In this document: piece by piece, positions 54,006-63,241 of the stretch
How positions within the stretch are numbered: the stretch's first letter is position 1
How the letters are laid out: each line of letters starts with the position of its first letter
DNA from: Cellvibrio polysaccharolyticus
GTDB lineage: Bacteria > Pseudomonadota > Gammaproteobacteria > Pseudomonadales > Cellvibrionaceae
Length of the DNA stretch: 64,000 nt
Direction of reading: 5' to 3'
Assembly: GCF_015182315.1 (NCBI RefSeq)
Contig: NZ_PRDL01000001.1
Span: forward strand, 744,001 to 808,000
Translations under genes and position numbers: made by a program
The notes under the pieces: generated by a model
Databases searched by the model: none
The model's input: the letters and a program-made list of their open reading frames with translations, nothing else
What the model was told of the DNA's origin: nothing

Positions 54006-54262
54006 GATACTCCTGAATAATGTTCCCGCCGCGAGGCAAGTCGTGATGGTCCGTATTTCATCTGCCGAAGCAAAACAACATGTTGCGAATTACATCACGA
54101 TTGTCGTCAAAATCTGTGTGAAACCGGTCACACCAATTCGATGCGACCGCTTTTCAACGGCAGGAAACCGACGAGCGGTATAAACTTCCTGCCATTGCGG
54201 CGATATCCCGTCCACGGGGCGGCCCGCTTCATCGGTAATCCAGACAGCGACAGGAGCTGAGT

Positions 54263-54739
54263 ATGATCACCACAAAGCGCATCACCATCGGTTTACTGGT
54301 ATTAATCGCTGCAATTTTGTCCGGTTGTGCGGCATTTCAGCCGCCGATGGAACAGCCGGTGGTCAAGGTCACCAGCCTGTCGCTGTTGCCGTCACAGGGG
54401 CTGCAACAGCGTATTGGCGTTGGGCTTAGCATCAGTAACCCGAACGGGAAAGATTTGTCGCTTAAAGGTATCTCCTATACCATCGGTATTGAAAAATTTC
54501 CGGTGCTGAGTGGCGTAACCAGCAAGGTTCCGGTATTAAAAGCCTATGAAGAAACGCCGGTATCTTTAGAGGTCACGGCCAATGTGCTGGAACTGGTGCG
54601 CCTCGCCGAATACTTTGGTCGGCGTGGCGTGGGCAATCAGGGCGTTAACTACAGTATTGATGCCAAGCTGGATTTCAGTAGCTGGCTGCCGGCCATGCGA
54701 GTGAAAGAAACCGGCGTCATTCCCTTGACCATGCCCTGA
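54263..54739 (+). CDS. LEA type-2 family lipoprotein
   Basis: A 158-residue lipoprotein with lipobox LSGC (C22). The mature domain (about 40-150) has the WHy/LEA_2 pattern: GLSISNPNGKDLSLKGISYTIGI and the VSLEVTANVLELVRLAEYF block, a beta-sandwich shared with plant LEA14 and bacterial WHy proteins. It is probably periplasmic and may act in stress tolerance; that is only a family-level guess. AGGAG precedes the ATG. parC follows after 70 bases. Confidence 0.75.
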   Translation: MITTKRITIGLLVLIAAILSGCAAFQPPMEQPVVKVTSLSLLPSQGLQQRIGVGLSISNPNGKDLSLKGISYTIGIEKFPVLSGVTSKVPVLKAYEETPVSLEVTANVLELVRLAEYFGRRGVGNQGVNYSIDAKLDFSSWLPAMRVKETGVIPLTMP

Positions 54740-54810
54740 CCAGAATGTGATTTCAGCCCGCCGCAGCCGTCAGCTCCGGCCGCGAAGTAATTGACCAAAC
54801 AGGATTATTG

Positions 54811-57069
54811 ATGACAGCTGTAATTGCACGTCCCGATGCGGATGAAAGCATCTCTCTGAAAGATTACACCGAAAAAGCCTATCTCGATTATTCGATGTAC
54901 GTAATTCTCGACCGCGCGCTGCCACACATTGGCGACGGGTTGAAGCCGGTGCAGCGCCGCATCGTCTACGCCATGAGCGAGCTGGGGCTGAAGGCATCGG
55001 CCAAATACAAAAAGTCTGCCCGTACCGTGGGTGACGTGATTGGTAAATTCCACCCGCATGGCGACTCGGCTTCCTACGAAGCGATGGTGCTGATGGCGCA
55101 GCCATTTTCCTATCGCTATACGTTGATTGACGGCCAGGGTAACTGGGGTTCGCCGGATGATCCAAAATCCTTTGCGGCGATGCGTTACACCGAATCGCGG
55201 CTGACCCGCTACAGCGAAATTTTGCTGGAAGAGCTGGCACAGGGTACCGTTGACTGGGTGCCCAACTTTGATGGCACGCTGGACGAGCCCTCGGTGTTGC
55301 CCGCTCGTGTACCCAATGTTTTATTAAACGGCACCACCGGTATTGCTGTGGGTATGGCCACCGATATTCCGCCGCACAATTTGCGCGAAGTGGTGAGCGC
55401 CTGCTTGCATTTGCTGGATAACCCCGAGGCCAGCGTTAGCGATTTGTGCGAGTTTGTTCAGGGCCCGGACATGCCCACCGAGGCGGAAATTATTTCGCCG
55501 CGCGAAGAACTGATAAAAATGTACGAAACCGGCCGTGGCAGCGTGCGCATGCGCGCGGTCTGGCACAAGGATGAAGACAACGGCGATATCGTGGTGACGG
55601 CATTGCCGCATCAGGTCAGCGGCGCCAAAATACTGGAGCAAATCGCTGCCCAGATGCAGGCGAAAAAATTGCCGATGGTTGCCGACTTGCGCGATGAGTC
55701 GGATCACGAAAACCCCACGCGGTTGATTATTATCCCGCGCTCCAATCGTGTTGATCTGGAGCAGGTGATGCAGCATTTATTTGCTACCACCGAGCTGGAA
55801 AGAACCTACCGCGTCAACATGAATATGATTGGCATTGATGGCCGGCCGGCCGTCAAGTCACTGCAAACCATTCTCAGCGAATGGTTACGCTTTCGCACCG
55901 ATACCACCCGTCGCCGTCTGGAGCACCGTCTGGAGCGCGTGGAAGAGCGCTTGCTGCGTCTTGCCGCGTTAATGATTGTGTTCCTCAATGTCGATGAAGT
56001 CATTCGTATCATCCGCGAAGAAGAACACCCCAAAGCGGTGTTGATGGAACGCTTTAACCTGGTTGAAATGCAAGCCGAATATATTCTTGAAACCAAACTG
56101 CGTCAGTTGGCGCGTTTGGAAGAGATAAAAATTCGCGAAGAGCAGGCCAACCTTGAGAAAGAGCGCGACCAGCTGCAAAAAATTCTCGACTCGGCTGCCC
56201 GTTTGAAAACGCTGGTGCGCAAAGAACTGGTACAAGTAGCGGAAGCTTTTGGCGATGATCGTCGTTCGCCGATTGTGCAACGTAACGAAGCCCAGGCGTT
56301 CAGCGAAACCGAATTACTGAGCGTTGATCCGGTAACGGTAGTGGTTTCCGATAAAGGCTGGATTCGCGCTGCCAAGGGCCATGACATTGACCCGGTATCG
56401 CTCAGTTACAAAGCGGGCGACAGTTTCAAATTTGCGGTGCACGGCAAGAGCAACCAGAATGTTATTTTGCTGGACTCTACCGGCCGCAGTTATTCATTGC
56501 CGGCGCACAACCTGCCGTCGGCTCGCGGCCAGGGTGAACCCTTGAGTGGACGTATTAATCCGCCCAGTGGTGCAACCTTTGAAGGCATGTTGATGGGGCA
56601 GGACGAACAACGTGTACTGCTGGCTTCCGATGCCGGTTACGGCTTTGTGGCCAAACTGGGCGATTTGCTCAGTAAAAACAAAGCCGGTAAAGCCCTGCTG
56701 ACGCTGCCGGAAAACGCACGCGTATTACCGCCGCAATTATTGCAAGACCCAACGCAGGTATTACTGGCGGCGGTGAGCAACGATGGCCGCTTGCTGGTAT
56801 TCCCGGTAACAGAGCTGCCGGAGCTGGCGCGCGGTAAAGGCAACAAGATTATGAATATTCCCTCGGCGAGGGCGTTAACCCGCGAGGAGTATGTTATTGC
56901 CGTGAGCGTGATTCATCCGGGTCAGCAGTTGACGCTGTATTCCGGTAAGCGTCACATCACCTTAAAAGCAGCTGATCTTGAGCATTATCGTGGTGAGCGT
57001 GGCAGACGTGGTAACAAACTGCCGCGTGGGTTCCAGAAAGTGGATCAGGTAGAAGTCTCCGAAAAGTAA
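54811..57069 (+). CDS. parC: DNA topoisomerase IV subunit A
   Basis: Type IIA topoisomerase subunit that unlinks daughter chromosomes, 752 residues. The catalytic tyrosine Y126 is in AAMRYTESRL. The quinolone-determining region HPHGDSASYEAM shows S86 and E90 in the positions of E. coli S80 and E84, i.e. unmutated. The C-terminal beta-propeller (about 500-745) is present. The start is ATG 54811, one codon after an in-frame TTG, with AGGA nearby. parE is not in the window. A PilZ gene follows after 26 bases. Confidence 0.96.
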   Translation: MTAVIARPDADESISLKDYTEKAYLDYSMYVILDRALPHIGDGLKPVQRRIVYAMSELGLKASAKYKKSARTVGDVIGKFHPHGDSASYEAMVLMAQPFSYRYTLIDGQGNWGSPDDPKSFAAMRYTESRLTRYSEILLEELAQGTVDWVPNFDGTLDEPSVLPARVPNVLLNGTTGIAVGMATDIPPHNLREVVSACLHLLDNPEASVSDLCEFVQGPDMPTEAEIISPREELIKMYETGRGSVRMRAVWHKDEDNGDIVVTALPHQVSGAKILEQIAAQMQAKKLPMVADLRDESDHENPTRLIIIPRSNRVDLEQVMQHLFATTELERTYRVNMNMIGIDGRPAVKSLQTILSEWLRFRTDTTRRRLEHRLERVEERLLRLAALMIVFLNVDEVIRIIREEEHPKAVLMERFNLVEMQAEYILETKLRQLARLEEIKIREEQANLEKERDQLQKILDSAARLKTLVRKELVQVAEAFGDDRRSPIVQRNEAQAFSETELLSVDPVTVVVSDKGWIRAAKGHDIDPVSLSYKAGDSFKFAVHGKSNQNVILLDSTGRSYSLPAHNLPSARGQGEPLSGRINPPSGATFEGMLMGQDEQRVLLASDAGYGFVAKLGDLLSKNKAGKALLTLPENARVLPPQLLQDPTQVLLAAVSNDGRLLVFPVTELPELARGKGNKIMNIPSARALTREEYVIAVSVIHPGQQLTLYSGKRHITLKAADLEHYRGERGRRGNKLPRGFQKVDQVEVSEK

Positions 57070-57095
57070 GCAAAAAAATAACGAAGGAATCACTC

Positions 57096-57365
57096 ATGGC
57101 AGGTCAGGAACAGCGGGGTTCGGTAAGAACGCCTTTTACATGTAACATCCGCATTACTGATGCGGTGTTGGGTGAGTTCACCGTCAAAAGCCGTGATATT
57201 TCTGATACCGGTGTATTTGTTATCGCCGCCCCGGAGGATTTTCCTCCGGTCGGTTCGGTGGTGACGGCACAGGTGCAAGGGATGATGGAAGACGCACCGG
57301 TACTCCAAATGGAAGTGGTGCGCGTTGCCAGTGAAGGTGTCGGTTTACGCTTTATGGATGTATGA
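57096..57365 (+). CDS. PilZ domain protein
   Basis: An 89-residue single-domain protein. It carries both c-di-GMP-binding elements of PilZ: RxxxR as R7-x3-R11 (RGSVR) and DxSxxG as DISDTG. GLRFMDV is the usual end. It should therefore bind c-di-GMP as a small adaptor. GAAGGA precedes the ATG, and it is 26 bases after parC, so it is probably cotranscribed. The target is unknown; the pilus genes in this window make pilus biogenesis or motility a fair guess. Confidence 0.9.
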   Translation: MAGQEQRGSVRTPFTCNIRITDAVLGEFTVKSRDISDTGVFVIAAPEDFPPVGSVVTAQVQGMMEDAPVLQMEVVRVASEGVGLRFMDV

Positions 57366-57552
57366 TCTGCCTGCCAGTGGCTATTCGGTATGGTATCGGC
57401 GAGCAGGCACCTGGAATTTTTTCTCCCGGTGCTTGTCTTACCTTCGCATCGTTTGTTACTGTTCGCGGCAAGCAAACATTTTCTTCTGATTTTATCCCCG
57501 GCGGAGTTATCGCTATCATGAACAAACACTCCTGAGATCATCGAAATCTGAC

Positions 57553-57570
57553 TCGACGTTTTAACGTCGA
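57553..57570 (+). terminator. Palindromic stem-loop, possible terminator
   Basis: TCGACGTT (57553-57560) pairs with AACGTCGA (57563-57570) around TT, followed by TTTATTTT. It lies 187 bases past the PilZ stop and 80 bases before the ABC-F gene, so it may end the parC-PilZ transcript. The rest of the 284-base gap shows nothing I can name. Confidence 0.4.
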
Positions 57571-57649
57571 TTTATTTTCGCATGACAGGTGGTGTTCTTC
57601 CTGTTTCTGTTAAAGGTTTGATCGTCATCTGTTCTGTTCTGGAGCTTGT

Positions 57650-59221
57650 ATGACGACGATTGCCTGTCAATTTTCCGATCTTTCTATTCAATTTGGTCAT
57701 CGCACTTTATTCCGTGGCTTATCGGCCTCTTTGCCAGTTGCCCGTCACGGTCTGGTTGCGCCGAATGGCCAGGGTAAAACCTTACTGTTAAGCATTTTAT
57801 CGCACACCCTGCAACCAACCACGGGTGCGGTTAATTGGCAGCGGCCTTTTTTTCCGCTTCGCACGGCATCAACCGCTGGTAACCGGGTGGTAGATATTTT
57901 GGGGGTGGCTGAACGCTATGATGCCTTGATGCGTTTGGAAAAAGGCGAGGCGACCGACAGCGATTTTTCGTTGTTGGAGGGCGCCTGGCACTTACCGGAT
58001 CAATGGCGTGCCGCCATAAAGGATGCCGGTGTTTCTATTGATCTGGCGGATGATGCCAGTCAGTTGAGTGGTGGCCAGCTGTCGCGGTTGCGGTTATGCA
58101 GTGCCTTTATGGATGCGCAGCAATTTATCTTGCTGGATGAGCCTACCAACCATCTGGATCATAACGGACGGCGTTGGCTGCGGAAAAAATTACAGCAGCA
58201 TGGCGGGGGTTGTGTTATTGCCAGCCATGACCGCGCCTTGCTGAGAGACATGGACTGCATTCTCGAATTGACTGCTGACCGGTTGCATATCTATGGTGAA
58301 AACTATGACGGCTACTACACCATAAAAAATCGCCTGCTGGCTGCTGCCACTCACGCAGTGGCGCACGCCGAACGTGAAGTTCGTAAACACAAGCATCTGC
58401 AACAGGTGGCGTTACAGCGTGCGGCGAGCAGGCGCAAGCAGGGCGAAAAATTACGCACCTCGGGATCGCAATGCCGCTTGCTGCTCGACCGACAAAAAAA
58501 CCGTGCCGAGCAAAGCCTCTCCCGTTTAAAGCAACAAAACGCGCAACAACAAACGCAGTTAACGCAGCAGCTTCAGGACAGTCGCGACAAAGTATTTGAG
58601 TTGGACTCGCAAGCCATGGTGTTGCCGAATCGGCCGGGGCATGCCGGTCATGCGGTACTTTTTTCCGCATTGCAGTTGCCGTTTGTGTGCCATCAAACTT
58701 TCAGTTTGGTCGTCTCTCGCGGTGAGCGGTGGCACATCAACGGAGATAACGGCAGCGGTAAATCCACGCTGTTAAAAGTAGTGGCCGGCTTGCTGCCACC
58801 GCGAGCAGGTGACTGCCAGCTGAAAACGGCGGTGGTTTATCTGGATCAGCATTTTTCATTATTGGATAAATCGCTGTCAGCATTGCAATTTTTACAGCGC
58901 TGGAATGATACCGTGTCGGAAACTTTATGGCGCACGCGGTTGGCCAATCTCCGCCTGGATGCCGATAAAGTTCACTTGCCATTGGCGGCATTAAGTTATG
59001 GCGAGCAAATGAAAGTGGCATTGCTGGCGGTGGGCGATGCGCCGCAACAGCCGGAATTATTACTGCTGGACGAGCCGGAAAACTTTCTCGATCTCGACTC
59101 ACGCATGCTGCTGGAAAAAACCTTGCAAAGCTGGCAGGGCACCTTGATGATAGTGTCGCACGATGAAGAGTTTGTCAGCCGACTTGCGGTTACCCATCAG
59201 CTGGATATGAATTTTTTATAA
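57650..59221 (+). CDS. ABC-F family ATPase with atypical motifs
   Basis: Soluble twin ABC protein of 523 residues, with no membrane segments, of the ABC-F type, many of which act on ribosomes. ABC1 has APNGQGKT (first glycine of Walker A replaced by alanine), signature LSGGQLSRLRL and Walker B DEPTNHLD. A basic, Gln-rich coiled linker (about 205-320) precedes ABC2, with Walker A GDNGSGKST, signature LSYGEQMKVALL and Walker B DEPENFLD instead of the usual DEPTNHLD. Both switch histidines (SHD) are present. Some pseudomonad ABC-F proteins share this short form. Target (ribosome versus other) is not evident. Confidence 0.85.
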   Translation: MTTIACQFSDLSIQFGHRTLFRGLSASLPVARHGLVAPNGQGKTLLLSILSHTLQPTTGAVNWQRPFFPLRTASTAGNRVVDILGVAERYDALMRLEKGEATDSDFSLLEGAWHLPDQWRAAIKDAGVSIDLADDASQLSGGQLSRLRLCSAFMDAQQFILLDEPTNHLDHNGRRWLRKKLQQHGGGCVIASHDRALLRDMDCILELTADRLHIYGENYDGYYTIKNRLLAAATHAVAHAEREVRKHKHLQQVALQRAASRRKQGEKLRTSGSQCRLLLDRQKNRAEQSLSRLKQQNAQQQTQLTQQLQDSRDKVFELDSQAMVLPNRPGHAGHAVLFSALQLPFVCHQTFSLVVSRGERWHINGDNGSGKSTLLKVVAGLLPPRAGDCQLKTAVVYLDQHFSLLDKSLSALQFLQRWNDTVSETLWRTRLANLRLDADKVHLPLAALSYGEQMKVALLAVGDAPQQPELLLLDEPENFLDLDSRMLLEKTLQSWQGTLMIVSHDEEFVSRLAVTHQLDMNFL

Positions 59222-59277
59222 CGTTACATAACCGGTGCCGGTTAAGAAAAGCCGGCCACCTTCAGGTTGAGAAAAAC

Positions 59278-60345
59278 ATGCGTATTTTTTATGTTCTTTT
59301 ATTGATGCTGTGCATGAATGCCGGCGCCTCAGCGGCGGTGGTTTTGCAATACCACCATGTCAGCGATAAAACACCGGCATCCACCAGTATTGACCCGGCA
59401 TTGTTTCTCGAACACCTGCAATACCTGGAAGATCAGAAATTTACTGTGGTGGCGCTGCCTGAACTGGTTGCCTTGTTAAAAGATAACAAGCCGCTGCCAG
59501 ATCGTACGGTTGCTATTACCTTTGATGATGCCTACACCTCGGTTTATGACAATGCGTTTCCGGCTTTAAAAAAACGCGGTTGGCCGTTTACCATTTTTAT
59601 AAACACCGAGCCGCACCAAAAAAAACGTCAGGGGTTTGCCTCCTGGGATCAGCTGCGGGAAATGGCAAAACACGGCGTGACCATTGCCAACCATACGGTA
59701 TCCCATCCGCATCTGGTGCGCTTGCAAGCGGGCGAGACGGAAAAGGATTGGCAGCAGCGTATCGAGCGTGAAATTACCGAGGCACAAACGACTATCGAAA
59801 AAGAAATTGGCCAGCGGCACAAGCTGCTGGCCTATCCGTTTGGTGAATACGATGCGCGGGTGATCGCTCTGGTGCGCCGCCTGGGTTTCGTTGCCTTTGG
59901 CCAACAGTCCGGCCCTTTGCAAGCCAGTGAAGGGCTGTGGTCGCTGCCACGCTTCCCGTTTGGTGGCAGCTACGGTGACCTCAAGGATTTCGCCATGAAA
60001 GTAAATACCTTGCCGTTCCCCACCGTCAAATACCGCAGTTGGGCAAATCCGGATGCAAAAACTGCCTTGAAGGACGATAGGGTCGTTGCCGGTAACCGGC
60101 CGTTGCTGGAACTGGAATTTGAGAACGAAAAACTCGCCACCGCTGTACGTTGTTTTGTATCCGGGCAGGGCGCTGCTGCATTGGCGGTATCTGGCACGCG
60201 TGTGCGTGCTCATGCGAGCAATGATTTAAAGGCCGGGCGCACGCGTTATAACTGTACCGCTCCGGCCGGAGAAGGACGCTTTTACTGGTACACCCGTCAG
60301 TGGCTGGTTACTGACCGGAATGGGCAGTGGCAACACGAGGGTTAG
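59278..60345 (+). CDS. Polysaccharide deacetylase (CE4/NodB-like) protein, exported
   Basis: A 355-residue protein with a signal peptide (MRIFYVLLLMLCMNAGASAA) and a NodB-type domain. The metal-binding and catalytic residues are visible: TFDDAY (D83, D84) and the H-x3-H pair H139 and H143 in HTVSH; YPFGEYD is the arginine/proline motif region. The C-terminal 120 residues form a separate beta-rich part. It probably removes acetyl groups from a surface or cell-wall polysaccharide. Its 3' end overlaps the convergent Bax-like gene by 38 bases. Confidence 0.82.
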   Translation: MRIFYVLLLMLCMNAGASAAVVLQYHHVSDKTPASTSIDPALFLEHLQYLEDQKFTVVALPELVALLKDNKPLPDRTVAITFDDAYTSVYDNAFPALKKRGWPFTIFINTEPHQKKRQGFASWDQLREMAKHGVTIANHTVSHPHLVRLQAGETEKDWQQRIEREITEAQTTIEKEIGQRHKLLAYPFGEYDARVIALVRRLGFVAFGQQSGPLQASEGLWSLPRFPFGGSYGDLKDFAMKVNTLPFPTVKYRSWANPDAKTALKDDRVVAGNRPLLELEFENEKLATAVRCFVSGQGAAALAVSGTRVRAHASNDLKAGRTRYNCTAPAGEGRFYWYTRQWLVTDRNGQWQHEG

Positions 60346-61180
60346 CCGCCGCGTTGGCAGGCTGGTGAGCGTGTGTTTGTGTCAGCGCTTCCAGCCGGTT
60401 GGCTCGAATTACGGTACGCAATTCCTCAATATACGCCTGGCCTCTGGATGAATATTTGCCCAGGGTTGTTACCAGTTGCGAGCCGGACAGCGCTTTGCCT
60501 TCTTCACGCAATTGCGCCCGCAGTTTGCGGAAGGATTGATAAGCGCGGTGGGTATTCAAATTACGAAAATACGCACTGATCGCGCCTTCCACATTTTCAA
60601 ATAACTGCACTTCGTGTTTGGCATTGCTGGCGCGTCGTGCCGGTACCAGACCGCAGCCGGGCGTATAACACCACTGGCCAAAAAGGTTGTGTGCTTCACC
60701 GGCAAAACGCGAGGTTCCCCAGCCGGACTCCACCGCGGCCTGTGCCAACACCATCGACTCGGGAATCACATCGGCGCGCAATAAAAGTTGCGCCACCGCT
60801 TTTTGTTGATCGGGCTCATCTTCTTCCGTTACGTGGTAGCGATCGCGCAACTTTTGCAGTAAAGATAATTGCTTCGTAGTAAGCGGCTGTTCGCTCTCAA
60901 GGGCCGTTTGCATCTTCAGCAGGGAATTTCTGCTTTTAACGATGGCGATATTTTTCGCCTCTACCAGCGGTAACATCATCTCCAGAAACGCCTGTTTGCG
61001 CTCCGGTGTTTGTTCTATGGCGGCGAAGTCGGGTAGTAGCGTTGAGGTTGTCAGGTGCTCACCAAAATGGTCGTCACCAGGCAAACGGTAGTTGGAGAGT
61101 GCGATCACTATCACCAGACAAAAGGCGGCATAGCCGGTGAAGATACCCGCTGACAAGTATTTGAATAACGATGTTTTCAT
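60308..61180 (-). CDS. Bax-like glucosaminidase-domain protein
   Basis: A 290-residue inner-membrane or exported protein with an N-terminal hydrophobic segment (about 13-30) and a GH73/glucosaminidase domain (about 125-270). The catalytic glutamate lies in AAVESGWGTSRFA, and the NLFGQWCYTPGCGLVP block (disulfide-type cysteines) is typical of the E. coli Bax family. It probably cleaves peptidoglycan or a similar glycan. It is transcribed on the minus strand, overlapping the CE4-type gene tail to tail by 38 bases. Confidence 0.83.
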   Translation of the reverse strand: MKTSLFKYLSAGIFTGYAAFCLVIVIALSNYRLPGDDHFGEHLTTSTLLPDFAAIEQTPERKQAFLEMMLPLVEAKNIAIVKSRNSLLKMQTALESEQPLTTKQLSLLQKLRDRYHVTEEDEPDQQKAVAQLLLRADVIPESMVLAQAAVESGWGTSRFAGEAHNLFGQWCYTPGCGLVPARRASNAKHEVQLFENVEGAISAYFRNLNTHRAYQSFRKLRAQLREEGKALSGSQLVTTLGKYSSRGQAYIEELRTVIRANRLEALTQTHAHQPANAAANPRVATAHSGQ

Positions 61181-61300
61181 GGATGCGTGATGATCAGTAA
61201 TGTCGCTGCTGCGCGGCGGTGTGGAATGGCGGGCGATTATGATATGGGGTTGGCGGGGTAGATATCAAGATGATTCAGACGATAGGCATCGCCTGATAAG

Positions 61301-61338
61301 CGGCAGGGCAGCAAGCTTGTGAAAGCGCTGCCCCGCCG
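61301..61338 (-). terminator. Stem-loop after the second Ig-like lipoprotein gene
   Basis: GGGCAGC (61306-61312) pairs with GCTGCCC (61327-61333), extended by CGGC/GCCG outside one mismatch. On the minus strand no clear T run follows, so it may be a weak terminator or just a 3' stabilising structure. The hairpin ends five bases from the stop codon at 61344. Confidence 0.35.
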
Positions 61339-61343
61339 TTCTG

Positions 61344-62678
61344 CTAGATGCGCGGAACCACCACTACGGTTTCGGTATCTTCCAGAGCAACACCGGCGCG
61401 GTTGCGCAGTGTATTGCCAAGGTCATCCACAACGCGGGCACGAATAACCAGATTCAAGCGGCCATTCAGGTTGAGGTTACTGCTGGTTTCCACCACGCCC
61501 GCATCGGTGATGCGAATGAGGTTGGGATTGAAAGCACCGGATTGGCTGGTATCAATACTCCATTCCACATTGTGGTTGAAGTTCTGATCTGACCCGCCAT
61601 TGTCTTCAAAGGTGGCCGTCAATCTCAGCGTCAGGTTGCTGCCTTCGTTGACGGTCAGGTTACCGGTGCCATTGTCTGAACCGCCGATCTCCACTTTGTT
61701 GATATCGGCTTTGTTGATTTCAATCGGCAGGGTTGCGGTCTGATCATCACACAGCGCGGTGACGTTAACCACATTGCCCTGGTAGCTGCCGGTGTTCGCG
61801 GTGAGCACGTTGGTCTGGGCATTGATGGTTGCCCATTCGGTGTTATCGACGCTCAGACGTGCATTACGGGTGATATTGCCGCTGCTGCCATCTGTCCAGT
61901 TGGCGGTGGCCGACAGCTCGGTGGTTTGACCCTCCGGCAGTACTACGCCATTGCTGGTATTGCCCCTGCTGGAGGCGAGGCTCAGCGATACCAGCGAGTC
62001 GCTGATGTTCATGGTGAAGGGCGAGGACGCGATCAGCTGGCCGGCGTTGTTACGGCCTTCAGCAATGACATTTACCGCACCGCTTTGATAGGTATGTAAC
62101 ACCGGTTGGTTGACGTCGGAAAACGCGGCTTTGGTGCTGTCCGCGCTATTGGCGAGGCGCCATTGCAACGGATAATCCAACGTCAGCCCGTTCGCCAGCA
62201 GTGCTTTGCCAGTAAAGCGGGTGTCCTGGCATACATTGACGGCGGTGCTGGCGTTTTCAATGGCGATGCTCACCAGGTCAGCATCGGAAATACTCACCGG
62301 CTGGGTGGCGGTAAGCCCGGCAAAGCTGGCGGTAAGGGTAAGATCACCGTTGTCGACTTTGGGCGTCAATAAGCCGCCTTTTGTAATTGTCGCCAGGTTC
62401 TGGTCGCTGAGGGTCCAGGTAGTTTTGTCGGTGATATCAAACTCGGTGCCATCGGCGTTAAAGCCCAGCAACTGGAATTGATGAGTACCTTTGGCATGCA
62501 CCACGCCTTCGTTGTCGGCCAGTGCAATACGGATAATATTGTTTTTGTTGGCGGTGACCAGCTGTGAGAACTGACGGCTATCGCCTTTATCGCCGCCGCA
62601 AGCGGTCAGCGTCGTGACGGCAAAGACGGATAAACCGGCGGCCAGCAGCAGGCCGGACGTTGAGGGCTTAGAACGCAT
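61344..62678 (-). CDS. Ig-like (Big2-type) domain lipoprotein
   Basis: A 444-residue lipoprotein, lipobox LTAC (C27) then GGDKGD. The mature part is a string of about four beta-sandwich domains in the style of bacterial Ig-like domains: e.g. GTHQFQLLGFNADGTEFDITDKTTWTLS, then GQTTELSATANWTDGSSGNIT. It has few cysteines. The start ATG 62678 (MRSKPS) fits the lipoprotein signal; an ATG nine codons upstream would begin with MTAAAWERP. Its start overlaps the stop of the small barrel gene by 11 bases, so the two are translated together. Function unknown; adhesin-like or scaffold role is inference. Confidence 0.72.
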   Translation of the reverse strand: MRSKPSTSGLLLAAGLSVFAVTTLTACGGDKGDSRQFSQLVTANKNNIIRIALADNEGVVHAKGTHQFQLLGFNADGTEFDITDKTTWTLSDQNLATITKGGLLTPKVDNGDLTLTASFAGLTATQPVSISDADLVSIAIENASTAVNVCQDTRFTGKALLANGLTLDYPLQWRLANSADSTKAAFSDVNQPVLHTYQSGAVNVIAEGRNNAGQLIASSPFTMNISDSLVSLSLASSRGNTSNGVVLPEGQTTELSATANWTDGSSGNITRNARLSVDNTEWATINAQTNVLTANTGSYQGNVVNVTALCDDQTATLPIEINKADINKVEIGGSDNGTGNLTVNEGSNLTLRLTATFEDNGGSDQNFNHNVEWSIDTSQSGAFNPNLIRITDAGVVETSSNLNLNGRLNLVIRARVVDDLGNTLRNRAGVALEDTETVVVVPRI

Positions 62679-63216
62679 AGGTCGCTCCCAGGCCGCAGCC
62701 GTCAATTTTCATATCGGATTTTTTGTAGTAGCGGGCGCAGTCCAGCGTCAAATACACCGGTTTGTTGGCAAACATGCGCTGCTGCAGGGAAAAGCCGTAG
62801 CTGGTGCCGGCGTATTTATCTTTTACTTTGAGATCCAGCGTGCTGAGGTGGCTTTCAAGCTCGGTGGAGGCGTAACCGACAAACAGCACAAATTTCAAAT
62901 CGTCCGGCTCGCTATTGGGGCTGGTAAACGTCACGTAGGCGGCGCTCTGCTGTTTGATATCGACGGTCAGGTTGTTTTCCTTGTCATCGCTGATAGGCAC
63001 CCCGATTACGCCTTGCAAACCCACCCCATCAAAAAAACCTTCGGTTAATTGTGCATCGGCTTTGAACTGGAACAGCGTTGGCGAAAAGTGCTCACCGGCG
63101 GCTTTGATGCGGGTCATAACCGCCTGGCCGGACGCATGAAACTCAACCGGGCTTTGCTGTGCCAGGGCGCCTTCTGCAACCAGAAGTGCTGTTAAAAAAG
63201 CGATGTATTTTTTCAT
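62668..63216 (-). CDS. Small outer-membrane beta-barrel-type protein
   Basis: A 182-residue exported protein with signal peptide MKKYIAFLTALLVAEGALAQ. The mature part alternates polar and hydrophobic residues in strands and ends GLGATYAF, a terminal phenylalanine typical of barrels recognised by BamA. It looks like an eight-stranded OmpA/OmpW-like barrel, but I cannot assign a family. AGGACAG precedes the ATG at 63216; an upstream ATG at 63360 adds an unrelated stretch and lies inside the next gene. It follows the lambda-P-like gene by 25 bases. Confidence 0.65.
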   Translation of the reverse strand: MKKYIAFLTALLVAEGALAQQSPVEFHASGQAVMTRIKAAGEHFSPTLFQFKADAQLTEGFFDGVGLQGVIGVPISDDKENNLTVDIKQQSAAYVTFTSPNSEPDDLKFVLFVGYASTELESHLSTLDLKVKDKYAGTSYGFSLQQRMFANKPVYLTLDCARYYKKSDMKIDGCGLGATYAF

Positions 63217-63241
63217 ATGCTGTCCTTGATGGGGCTGGGTT

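Noticed and set aside
54080..54089. Palindrome CAACATGTTG in the gap before the LEA-type lipoprotein
   Set aside because: Ten bases, one copy, no spacing to a promoter I can define; easily chance.
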